From JADFOB01 sp964651325 (GTDB lineage: Bacteria; Planctomycetota; Phycisphaerae; UBA1845), in assembly GCA_964651325.1 (NCBI GenBank), contig CAZYXP010000091.1:1-13423 (forward strand): a DNA stretch of 13,423 nt, in the 5' to 3' direction. The number at the start of each line of letters is the position of its first letter. Positions within the stretch are counted from its first letter, which is position 1. Positions 1-6,616 of this stretch are shown piece after piece. The translations under genes were made by a program, and so were the position numbers. The notes below the pieces were generated by a model. The model had not been told where the DNA came from and did not search any database. It was given only the letters and a program-made list of their open reading frames with translations.

Positions 1-273
1 CCGACCGAAGTAGCCGCAAGCGCCGAGCGGCGGGGGCCTTGCGGCGAATGTTTCATGTTTTGCCCGTTGCGCAACGACGCCATCAAGCTGGAACCCGGCC
101 GATTCTTGACGCCGATCGTGTTCCCGGAGCATTGCGTTGGCTGTGGCATGTGCGAGGAAATCTGCCGCACGGTCGTTCGCGGCGAACCGGCGATCCGCGT
201 CGTGCGTACGCGCCGCCCCGCGCAACATGCGTCGCAACGAAATGTGGAACGAGAACAGGCGGTGGGGGCATGA
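1..273 (+). CDS. NapG/MauM-like ferredoxin, 3' end only
   Basis: This is the C-terminal 90 residues of a polyferredoxin whose start lies left of the window. Two cysteine groups are visible: C14-x2-C17-x3-C21-P, the tail of one cluster motif, and C45-x2-C48-x2-C51-x3-C55, a full [4Fe-4S] motif (CVGCGMCEEIC). An Arg-rich tail follows the last cluster. NapG, MauM and NosG proteins end in this way. They are small iron-sulfur proteins, usually Tat-exported, that pass electrons from a NapH-type quinol-oxidising membrane partner to a periplasmic enzyme. The stop TGA at 271-273 overlaps the ATG of the next gene, a NapH-like protein, which supports a NapG-NapH pair made by coupled translation. Whether it belongs to nap, nos or another system cannot be decided because the N-terminus and upstream genes are missing. 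Confidence 0.8.
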   Translation, partial: PTEVAASAERRGPCGECFMFCPLRNDAIKLEPGRFLTPIVFPEHCVGCGMCEEICRTVVRGEPAIRVVRTRRPAQHASQRNVEREQAVGA

Positions 274-1850
274 TGCTTCAGATACTACGGAGGACCTCGC
301 AAGCGGCTGCGCTGTTGCTTGTCGTGGGCGTAGCGGTGCTCAGCCTCTATGCGCACTATCGCTCGGCCGGCTCGATTGACGATGCGCAGTTGATGGCCGG
401 GATGCGCGGCGAAGTCGTCACGACGGCCATCTACCCGCTGATTGAGCGGCTGGACGATCCTCAGGCGTTCATCGACGCCAACAAGGGCACGATCTGGTCG
501 ATGCGGCTGATGGGCGTCAGCCTGACCGATCCGTTGGCCGCTGTCGAAACGATGGCCGCGTCCAAGAGCATCCATTGGCCGTTGATCCTGTCGGTGCTGA
601 TTCCGATCGGGCTGACGCTGATGCTGGGCAAGGTTTTCTGCAGTTGGATTTGCCCCGGCTATGTCTTGTTTGAGGTCGCGGGCAAGCTGCGGAAGCTGCT
701 CCGATTCGCCGAGATTCAGCCCGGCAACGTGAAGTTTTCCCACGCCAACAAGTATATTTTCCTGTTCGTGGGCGTAGCGCTGGCGGCCGCTTTTTCCGCG
801 CCGCTGTTTGCGTTGATCTATCCGCCGGCGGTGATCAGTCGCACCATCCATGCGTGGGTGTTCGGCACATCGCTAACGGGTATGGTCATCCTGCTGGGTG
901 TGATGGTGGCGTTCGAGGTCCTCGTGTCGCCGAGGTGGTGGTGTCGGACCATGTGCCCCGGCGGAGCCTTGTACGGTTTGCTGGGCTGGAAGAGGCTGGT
1001 TCGGATCAAGCTTAACGCGGCCGCCTGCACGGGCTGCAAGGATTGCATTCCGGTCTGCGAGGCCGGAATCAACCCGATCACGCAATCCACGTCGATCGAG
1101 TGCGACAATTGCGGGGTGTGCATTCGCCAATGCTCCGATAGCGCGCTGTACTATACGATCACCGTACCAAAGAAGGCGGACGCCAGGCAAGCCGAGCCAA
1201 GCCGAACCCGCGGCAGGCGTCGGTCGGTTGCGGCTGCGTTGGTGGGTGTCCTGACGTTTCTATCACTCGCATCGCCAGCGTGGGGCCATCACATTTTGGG
1301 CCTGCCCCATTATTCCTACAAGGAAAACTACCCTCAACGCCCCACGCTCGAGTACCCGGCCACGACCGGACCGCTCACCGTGCTGCTGACGGCCTACCCG
1401 GGCGTCCCCGTACCCGGCCAACCGGCCAACCTGGCGCTCTACATCAAAGACCGGCAGGCCGATCGCGTCTATTCGGACGAGATCAACATTCGAATCCTCC
1501 AGACCTTTACGTTCGGCGCCAACTCCGAGATTCTTTCATCGACGCCGCGCACTCCATTCGACAATGAATACAAGTATCACGTGACGTTTCCCGCGGATGG
1601 CGAGTACATCGTTGAACTCTCGCTGCCCGTGGAAGGGCGCGTCGAGGTTATTCCGTTCTTGATGGTGGTTGGGGCGCCCTCGTCGGCCATGTCGTTCGTG
1701 CTGGCCGGTTTGGGCGTGATGCTCTTAGGGTTCATCGTTGTGCGTGCGGTGCAGGTCAAGCGCTATCGGCGGGCGACCGCGGCGCAATCCAAAGCCGTAG
1801 AGCCTGTCGAACGTTCAGCCATGCGTGCCGTGATGGAGGGCGTCCGATGA
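270..1850 (+). CDS. NapH-like membrane Fe-S protein fused to a periplasmic domain
   Basis: A 526-residue membrane protein, probably taking electrons from quinol to a periplasmic reductase through its NapG-like partner. Hydrophobic segments lie near residues 11-28, 103-122, 160-182, 201-219, 319-337 and 474-492. Two CX3CP motifs typical of NapH/NosR are at C124/C128 and C225/C229. Two [4Fe-4S] motifs follow at C253-C256-C259-C263 and C278-C281-C284-C288. After residue 310 comes an Arg-rich, hydrophobic, signal-peptide-like stretch ending SPAWG, then a beta-rich domain (about 340-468, starting HHILGLPHYSY) and a final membrane anchor. Ordinary NapH is much shorter, so the second half is an extension. 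The ATG at 270 overlaps the upstream stop as ATGA. The open frame continues back to 39, but that part is out of phase with the upstream ferredoxin coding. The NapH core is confident; the extension's function is unknown. Confidence 0.88.
   Translation: MMLQILRRTSQAAALLLVVGVAVLSLYAHYRSAGSIDDAQLMAGMRGEVVTTAIYPLIERLDDPQAFIDANKGTIWSMRLMGVSLTDPLAAVETMAASKSIHWPLILSVLIPIGLTLMLGKVFCSWICPGYVLFEVAGKLRKLLRFAEIQPGNVKFSHANKYIFLFVGVALAAAFSAPLFALIYPPAVISRTIHAWVFGTSLTGMVILLGVMVAFEVLVSPRWWCRTMCPGGALYGLLGWKRLVRIKLNAAACTGCKDCIPVCEAGINPITQSTSIECDNCGVCIRQCSDSALYYTITVPKKADARQAEPSRTRGRRRSVAAALVGVLTFLSLASPAWGHHILGLPHYSYKENYPQRPTLEYPATTGPLTVLLTAYPGVPVPGQPANLALYIKDRQADRVYSDEINIRILQTFTFGANSEILSSTPRTPFDNEYKYHVTFPADGEYIVELSLPVEGRVEVIPFLMVVGAPSSAMSFVLAGLGVMLLGFIVVRAVQVKRYRRATAAQSKAVEPVERSAMRAVMEGVR
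1835..1839 (+). promoter_or_regulatory. Ribosome binding site of the YHS/Fe-S gene
   Basis: GGAGG lies 7 nt before the ATG at 1847, inside the end of the preceding gene. With the ATGA stop/start overlap (1847-1850) it fixes the start and suggests coupled translation. Confidence 0.75.
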
Positions 1851-4117
1851 AGCGTTTTCATTTGTGGATGCCGTACGGTCTGCTCGCGGTCATCGTCGGC
1901 ATTGTGATCCTCTCCAACGTCCCGAGCGACCGCCCCGCGATGCCGCCGGAGTCGGGCACCGTGGTCCACTGCCCCTCTTGCGGCATGGAGGTCGATCCGG
2001 CAAACGCCTTGACATTGCGCCAGGGCGGCAAGACATTCTACTTCTGCATGGCTCGCTGCAGGGATCGCTTCGAGCGCGGCGCGCCTTCCGTAGTCGCCGC
2101 GGAATCGGCGGGCGGTGGGCGACATATCGATGTGGTGTGCCACATGGAGGTCAACCGTGGCTGGGGGATTTCGTCGAAATATCAGGGCAAGACCTATTTC
2201 TTTTGCGCCGACAAATGCAAAGCGCAGTTTGACGCCAATCCCGATGCAACGCTTGCCAAGAAGTGTCTCGTGTGCGGGGTGGTGCTGGGCGACCGGCCGG
2301 TTTATCACGCGACGTATCTTTCCAAGCGATACGAGCTATGCAGCGAAGCGCACCGCGCTGAATTCAAGCAAGACCCCGCTGCTTACTTCATGCATTCGAT
2401 GTGGGGCATCCCGAGTTGGCTCTATTATGGTTCCATCGCCATTGTCTTGGTGGTCAGCTTCGGCGTCTTCGATTGGATCAGCCGCCGTTCGAGTGCGACC
2501 GATCCTGCGGAACCACCCAAACCGCGCAAAACGCTTTTCATTGGCTCCGAGCAGATTCGCGGTGAAGGCGAGCGGTACGCGGGAAGCGAAGGCAGTACCA
2601 CACGCGGCGCGGCCTCGGCCCTTTCCCTGCCGATTCTCTCGATGCCCCTGCTGGCAAACACAGCCGGTACGACACGATCCTCAACCGGAGCCATCACACC
2701 GCGCCCGGACCGATTCGACCTGTTGAGCCTGCCGTTGATCCGGGCGGCGCTGATGTCGCGCGTTTTCCGATTCTGCCTGCAGGCGATCGTGGTTTTTCTC
2801 TTCGTGCTCGTTGTGCTGGCCGGGCTGTTTGGAAACCAGAATCCCGCGTTGAACATCGCCCCGATTCTAACCTGGACGATCTGGTGGTGTTTGCTGATCG
2901 TGCTCATCATGTACGCCGGAAAATCCTGGTGCTACGTCTGCCCGTGGGATGCCATCGCCGGATGGGTCGAGAAGCTGGCGTTCTGGAAGAAGACCGACGC
3001 GGGGTTGACGCTGGGGTATAAGTGGCCTCGCTTCATCCGAAACATTTTGATCGCTACGCTCATGTTCGTCGGACTCACCTGGGTCGAACTCGGCTTCGGC
3101 GTCACCATGAAGCCGCGGATGACGGCCTACTTGGCCATTGGCATGGTTTTTTTTGCGGTCCTTTCCGCACTGCTTTTTGATCGCAAGAGCTTCTGCCGCT
3201 ACGGCTGCCTCGTCGGGCGGGTGAGCGGGCTGTACGCCCTTTTCGGCGGCACCGAGGTCCGTGCCAAGAGCGAGGCCGTCTGCAAGGCATGTCACGGCAA
3301 GGAGTGCGTCACCGGAAGTGAAACCGCCTACGGATGTCCGACGTTCCTCTACCCCGGCAAGCTCGAAACCAACACCTACTGCATACAGTGCATGGAATGC
3401 ATCCAAGCCTGCCCGGAAGACAACTTGGCCGTCAACCTCCGACCGTGGGGCAGCGATCTGGCGGTTGAAGGCAAGCCGCGTACGGATGAAGCCTATCTGG
3501 CGCTGCTCATGCTCGCCATCACTGGATTTCACGGCTTGACCATGACCCCGGTGTGGCAGCAGCTTATCGACGCGATCCGAAGCGGCGCGGGGATGGGACG
3601 TATCTTGGGATTTAGCACGGCCATGGCCCTGATCATGCTCGGCCCCATCGCGATCTACAGCCTGTTGGTCCTGGCATCACAAAAGGCAGGCGCAGGCCGC
3701 GCGATCCGACCGCTCGGGTATCAAGACTATTTCGTCCGCTACGCCTACGCCATGCTGCCCATCGCGCTCTTTTACCACATCGCCCACAACCTCGAGCATC
3801 TGTTGATGGAGGGGCCGAAAGTGGTAGCGATCTTGTCGGACCCGTTCGGTTGGGGCTGGAACGTGCTCGGCACGGCCCAATGGACGATCCCACCGATGAT
3901 TTCGCTGGATAAGCTGTGGATCGTTCAGGTGTTGCTCGTGCTGGTGGGCCACGTTTACAGCCTGTGGGTCGCGCAGAAAACGTCGTTGCGTTTGTTCGGA
4001 TCGGCCAAGGCGGCGTTTCGGAGTCAGCTGCCCATGCTGGCGGGTATGATTTGTTTTAGCATCTTCAGCCTCTGGCTGCTCAAACAGCCCATGGAGATGC
4101 GAACCACCGCGATGTAG
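1847..4117 (+). CDS. Membrane protein: three YHS/TRASH-like modules plus NapH/NosR-like Fe-S core
   Basis: A 756-residue protein. An N-terminal membrane segment (9-24) is followed by three metal-binding modules: C42-x2-C45 with C67-x3-C71; C98 with C120-x3-C124, a classic YHS form; and C140-x2-C143 with C165. A membrane helix (191-209) and a low-complexity linker (211-300) lead to an Fe-S core with helices near 306-329, 338-357, 397-415 and 425-443. Core motifs are C362-x2-C365-P, C450-x3-C454, a C479-C482-C487-C497 group and a standard [4Fe-4S] motif C512-C515-C518-C522. Five more hydrophobic segments follow (about 549-566, 591-610, 628-646, 691-709, 727-745), with H644, H647 and H651 clustered. 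YHS/TRASH domains bind heavy metals, often copper, in known families, and NapH/NosR-type cores move electrons through membranes. Coupling metal handling to electron transfer is inference. Exact family not recognised. Confidence 0.85.
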   Translation: MKRFHLWMPYGLLAVIVGIVILSNVPSDRPAMPPESGTVVHCPSCGMEVDPANALTLRQGGKTFYFCMARCRDRFERGAPSVVAAESAGGGRHIDVVCHMEVNRGWGISSKYQGKTYFFCADKCKAQFDANPDATLAKKCLVCGVVLGDRPVYHATYLSKRYELCSEAHRAEFKQDPAAYFMHSMWGIPSWLYYGSIAIVLVVSFGVFDWISRRSSATDPAEPPKPRKTLFIGSEQIRGEGERYAGSEGSTTRGAASALSLPILSMPLLANTAGTTRSSTGAITPRPDRFDLLSLPLIRAALMSRVFRFCLQAIVVFLFVLVVLAGLFGNQNPALNIAPILTWTIWWCLLIVLIMYAGKSWCYVCPWDAIAGWVEKLAFWKKTDAGLTLGYKWPRFIRNILIATLMFVGLTWVELGFGVTMKPRMTAYLAIGMVFFAVLSALLFDRKSFCRYGCLVGRVSGLYALFGGTEVRAKSEAVCKACHGKECVTGSETAYGCPTFLYPGKLETNTYCIQCMECIQACPEDNLAVNLRPWGSDLAVEGKPRTDEAYLALLMLAITGFHGLTMTPVWQQLIDAIRSGAGMGRILGFSTAMALIMLGPIAIYSLLVLASQKAGAGRAIRPLGYQDYFVRYAYAMLPIALFYHIAHNLEHLLMEGPKVVAILSDPFGWGWNVLGTAQWTIPPMISLDKLWIVQVLLVLVGHVYSLWVAQKTSLRLFGSAKAAFRSQLPMLAGMICFSIFSLWLLKQPMEMRTTAM

Positions 4118-4120
4118 GAG
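4116..4120 (+). promoter_or_regulatory. Ribosome binding site deciding a GTG start
   Basis: AGGAG overlaps the stop codon of the preceding gene (TAG 4115-4117) and lies 11 nt before GTG at 4132. No in-frame ATG occurs before the conserved N-terminal SRRQFF motif, so this site supports GTG as the start of the NapF-like protein. Confidence 0.65.
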
Positions 4121-4131
4121 CGAGCGGCCTG

Positions 4132-4737
4132 GTGGCATGTTCACGCAGACAATTCTTTGCCGAGTTCAGCCGGACGATGATTGCCGACGCGACGCAGGCG
4201 TTGCGCACGGTTCGATCTGAACTCATTGAGCGCGCCTTCGCCGGCGAAGGTGGGGAGGTCGCCGACGAACGCAAGCGACCGCGCGCGTGGGTGCGTCCGC
4301 CGGGCGCGCTGCCCGAGGAAGCCTTTCGCCGTACCTGCACGCAATGCACGGATTGCCAGGAGGCGTGCCCCTATCAGTCGATCCGGCGACTAGGCCCCGA
4401 ACATGGCGAAAACGCGGGAACCCCCGCGATCATTCCCGCCGAGTCGCCGTGCTACCTTTGCCCGGACATGCCGTGCATCGCGGCCTGCGAACCTCGGGCG
4501 CTCGTGCCCACCAAGCCCGAAGCGGTTTCGATGGGCCTCGCGGAGGTAACCCTTTCGTTGTGCTATCTGACGCACGGGCAGCCTTGTGACTATTGTATTA
4601 CGCGGTGCCCGCTCAAGCAGGATGCCATCGGTTTGAACGATGCCGGATTGCCCGAGATCCGGCCGGATGGGTGTACCGGGTGCGGCGTATGTGGCTACCT
4701 CTGCCCGGCCGACGCGATTCTCATTGCCCCCTCTTAA
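4132..4737 (+). CDS. NapF-like polyferredoxin
   Basis: A 201-residue iron-sulfur protein with up to four [4Fe-4S] sites: C69-C72-C75-C79; C107-C110-C115-C119; a variant group of C144, C152, C155 and C159; and C181-C184-C187-C191. The sequence RPPGALPEEAF just before the first cluster is typical of NapF/MauM-like ferredoxins. The N-terminus has a twin-arginine-like SRRQFF motif (residues 4-9), but charged sequence follows instead of a hydrophobic h-region, so export is doubtful and a cytoplasmic location is likely. NapF proteins act in the cytoplasm in assembly of, or electron supply to, periplasmic reductases. The start is GTG, 14 nt after the previous stop, and the gene clearly belongs to the same operon. 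The family is confident; the partner enzyme is unknown. Confidence 0.85.
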   Translation: MACSRRQFFAEFSRTMIADATQALRTVRSELIERAFAGEGGEVADERKRPRAWVRPPGALPEEAFRRTCTQCTDCQEACPYQSIRRLGPEHGENAGTPAIIPAESPCYLCPDMPCIAACEPRALVPTKPEAVSMGLAEVTLSLCYLTHGQPCDYCITRCPLKQDAIGLNDAGLPEIRPDGCTGCGVCGYLCPADAILIAPS

Positions 4738-4742
4738 CGGAT

Positions 4743-4747
4743 AGGAG
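4743..4747 (+). promoter_or_regulatory. Ribosome binding site of the hemerythrin gene
   Basis: AGGAG lies 10 nt before the ATG at 4758 and selects this start over upstream in-frame codons inside the NapF-like gene. Confidence 0.7.
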
Positions 4748-4757
4748 ACACAATCCA

Positions 4758-5336
4758 ATGTCCAATGCAAGTGGTGATCATACGAAACCGTCCGCCGTGC
4801 TTCGTGCGGAACACCAAGTGATCCTCAAGGTCCTGGCGGTTCTCAAATCGTTGGTGCAACGCTTTGATAACGGCGAAGGGTTCGAGACGCAGGCGCTCGG
4901 CGAGTGCGTTGAGTTCTTCAAGCTCTTCGCCGACGCCTGTCATCACGCCAAAGAAGAAGATCTGCTATTTCCGGTGCTCGAAGAACGCGGAATTCCGCGC
5001 GACGGCGGGCCCATCGGCTGCATGTTGGAAGAGCACACGCAAGCCCGCGCGTTTACGCGAAAGATGGCCGATGCGCTCGACGTGCTCGATGGCGGCGACC
5101 GCGATGGCGAAAAGTACTTTCGCAGTGCGGCACGCAACTACTGGGAACTGCTCGAAAACCACATCTACAAAGAGGACAACGTGCTCTTCGCGATGGGGGA
5201 TCAGGTGATGAACGATGGCGACCAGGATTCGCTTTGTCGCAAGTTCTGCGATGTCGGCTGCGGTTCGTTCGGCGGAAAAAAGAACACCGAGCTTGAGGCC
5301 ATGGCCGAGGCGCTGCATGCGAAGTGGGTGTCGTGA
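4758..5336 (+). CDS. Hemerythrin HHE domain protein
   Basis: A 192-residue soluble protein predicted to be a four-helix bundle holding a non-haem di-iron site. Candidate ligands are H19 (AEHQ), H62/H63 with E66/E67 (CHHAKEED), H93 (EEHTQAR) and H135 with E139 (HIYKED), in the order and rough spacing of the bacterial HHE family. There is no signal peptide, so it is cytoplasmic. Such proteins bind oxygen or nitric oxide, or take part in iron-sulfur repair. Here the gene ends an operon of Fe-S proteins, 20 nt after the NapF-like gene, which suggests sensing or protection against O2 or NO. The C-terminal part carries C160-x3-C164-x3-C168 followed by GSFGGKK, which I do not recognise as standard for the family. 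It lacks the Cys-bearing N-terminal ScdA/DUF542 segment of YtfE/Ric proteins. The domain call is confident; the role is inferred. Confidence 0.88.
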   Translation: MSNASGDHTKPSAVLRAEHQVILKVLAVLKSLVQRFDNGEGFETQALGECVEFFKLFADACHHAKEEDLLFPVLEERGIPRDGGPIGCMLEEHTQARAFTRKMADALDVLDGGDRDGEKYFRSAARNYWELLENHIYKEDNVLFAMGDQVMNDGDQDSLCRKFCDVGCGSFGGKKNTELEAMAEALHAKWVS

Positions 5337-5362
5337 GCCGTTGCGCAAATGATGCGCGCTAC

Positions 5363-5468
5363 TCCGAACCCCGACCGTGAGGAAGGGGCGGTGGTTCCAG
5401 CGGCGCTAGTTGCAGCGGGGACGGCGGGTGCGCTGACCGGGGCCGTTTCCTTACGGGCGCGGTTCGGA
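5363..5468. repeat. 27-nt imperfect inverted repeat between convergent genes
   Basis: The arms are 5363-5389 (begins TCCGAACCCCGACCGTGAGG) and 5442-5468, whose reverse complement begins TCCGAACCGCGCCCGTAAGG. By my count 22 of 27 positions pair, with a 52-nt spacer. It lies between the stop of the hemerythrin gene and the end of the minus-strand gene. It could act as a two-way transcription stop or be a small non-autonomous repeat. There is no T-run typical of a simple intrinsic terminator. Confidence 0.65.
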
Positions 5469-5496
5469 TCAGAAATTGCTCCCCTGAGTTACTGCG

Positions 5497-6435
5497 CTAA
5501 AACCTATATCGAAGACCCGCGATGGCGTTCCAACTGTCGTATTCCTGCGGGCGGTAGACGTGGAAGGCGTAGTCACCCATCAGCGCGAAGGACCAATGCT
5601 CGTCGAGCGGAACGCGAAACCCGACGCCTATGGGGAATCCCAGAATCCAATCACGGATCGCCACTTTATCGCGGTAGATGGTTCTCGGCGCGACGGAATA
5701 ACTGCCGCGCCCCTCTCCATTGACATAGCCCCCCTCGAATCCGAGGTAGACGAACGGCCGCGTGCGACGCAATCGATCCTCCCATCGCAGCTCATGCCCA
5801 TAGCGCGGCCGGCCCCACGGATAAATCTCGGATCGCAAGCCAACGCGATAGGAGCCGTATCGGAAGTTCGTCTTGAGATTCAATACCCCTAGGCGCTGAT
5901 GCTCCCGATCCGTGCCGGCGCCGCCCACGAAATACGCCGTCCAGGACAACCAATCGGTCTCGTTGCGCCCGATTCCCAGCGTCAGCGCGTTGAGCCCGCC
6001 TTGGGCGCGGCGATCCAGCGGTGTCATGGGTGGATCGAACACACTCAAGACATCGGTGGCCAAAGCGCGATCCAGGCGTTGTTCGAGCATCCGCTCGGTC
6101 TCGGACAGTTTCGTATAGCTGACTTGAAAACCCAGATCGACATGCCATCGCTTCCGTTCCTTAGGCGCCGGCGCCTCATCGCCCCGCTTTTGCCAGTGAT
6201 TCGTTCCCAATCGAGTTGCAGCCAGGCGTGTTGTCTCGACGGGCCGCGAGGCAGCCCCCTTCGGGCTCAGGCCCAAGCCCACGCTGATTCCCGAGTGGAC
6301 AGAGCAAGCGGTACAAAGCAGCGCCGGCATCATCATGGCAAGGCAATGAATCCAAGCACGCCCTCGCGGCTTGCCGGCTCGACCGGTAGGCCTGCGAGCC
6401 TTGGGTCCGTGCCTTGATTCATGCCCCAGTTTCAT
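5497..6435 (-). CDS. Putative outer-membrane beta-barrel protein
   Basis: A 312-residue protein I cannot assign to a named family. A basic N-terminal region (residues 1-27) precedes a short hydrophobic stretch (29-43, ending LLCTACS) that looks like a Sec signal; the cysteine at 44 could make it a lipoprotein, but the lipobox is poor (C rather than L/V/I at -3). From about residue 97 the sequence has alternating aromatic/hydrophobic and polar residues with many Gly turns, and it ends in Tyr-Arg-Phe. A C-terminal Phe after an amphipathic strand is the usual outer-membrane barrel assembly signal. The ATG at 6435 was chosen because AGGA (6444-6447, minus strand) lies 8 nt upstream; an alternative ATG at 6459 has a weaker site. 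The gene stands alone, convergent with the Fe-S operon and divergent from the glycosyltransferase genes. Confidence 0.62.
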   Translation of the reverse strand: MKLGHESRHGPKARRPTGRAGKPRGRAWIHCLAMMMPALLCTACSVHSGISVGLGLSPKGAASRPVETTRLAATRLGTNHWQKRGDEAPAPKERKRWHVDLGFQVSYTKLSETERMLEQRLDRALATDVLSVFDPPMTPLDRRAQGGLNALTLGIGRNETDWLSWTAYFVGGAGTDREHQRLGVLNLKTNFRYGSYRVGLRSEIYPWGRPRYGHELRWEDRLRRTRPFVYLGFEGGYVNGEGRGSYSVAPRTIYRDKVAIRDWILGFPIGVGFRVPLDEHWSFALMGDYAFHVYRPQEYDSWNAIAGLRYRF

Positions 6436-6521
6436 TTCGCCTATCCTAAGAGTACTCATCGGGCAGTAGGGCTTTCTCCGCTGTTCAGGCCCAACTGCCG
6501 GTGCCTCCCGGGCGCCGCCAA

Positions 6522-6549
6522 CATGGCCGGAAACTCGAATCCGGCCATG
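6522..6549. repeat. Perfect 10-bp dyad, 8-nt spacer
   Basis: CATGGCCGGA (6522-6531) and TCCGGCCATG (6540-6549) are exact reverse complements around AACTCGAA. It is about 90 nt upstream of the minus-strand start. The size fits an operator for a dimeric regulator or an RNA hairpin. No T-run follows on either strand. Confidence 0.6.
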
Positions 6550-6587
6550 CGTATTCGCACCATGTCGCAGCACAAACCAGCGTCAGC

Positions 6588-6616
6588 GTGGCCGTCCGAC
6601 GGCAACCGACGGCCAC
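6588..6616. repeat. Perfect 9-bp dyad, 11-nt spacer
   Basis: GTGGCCGTC (6588-6596) pairs with GACGGCCAC (6608-6616). The 11-nt spacer also contains CGACGGC, so alternative pairings exist. It may be regulatory or a chance product of GC-rich sequence. Confidence 0.45.

Noticed and set aside
39..269. Upstream extension of the NapH-like frame
   Set aside because: It overlaps, out of phase, the cysteine-rich end of the NapG-like gene; the ATG at 270 has the ATGA overlap and begins a normal membrane segment.
1763..2308. 181-codon minus-strand frame under the NapH/YHS junction
   Set aside because: Antisense shadow of confident genes; no ribosome site or recognisable domain.
4593..4757. Upstream extension of the hemerythrin frame
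   Set aside because: It lies over the NapF-like cluster motifs in another frame, while AGGAG and the ATG at 4758 fit the domain start.
5343..5357. Short hairpin GCGCA-AATGA-TGCGC just after the hemerythrin stop
   Set aside because: Only 5 bp and no T-run, so not a supportable terminator.
5349..5723. 124-codon plus-strand frame after the hemerythrin gene
   Set aside because: It crosses the inverted repeat and then runs antisense through the barrel gene; no domain or ribosome site, and low-complexity Arg/Ala content.
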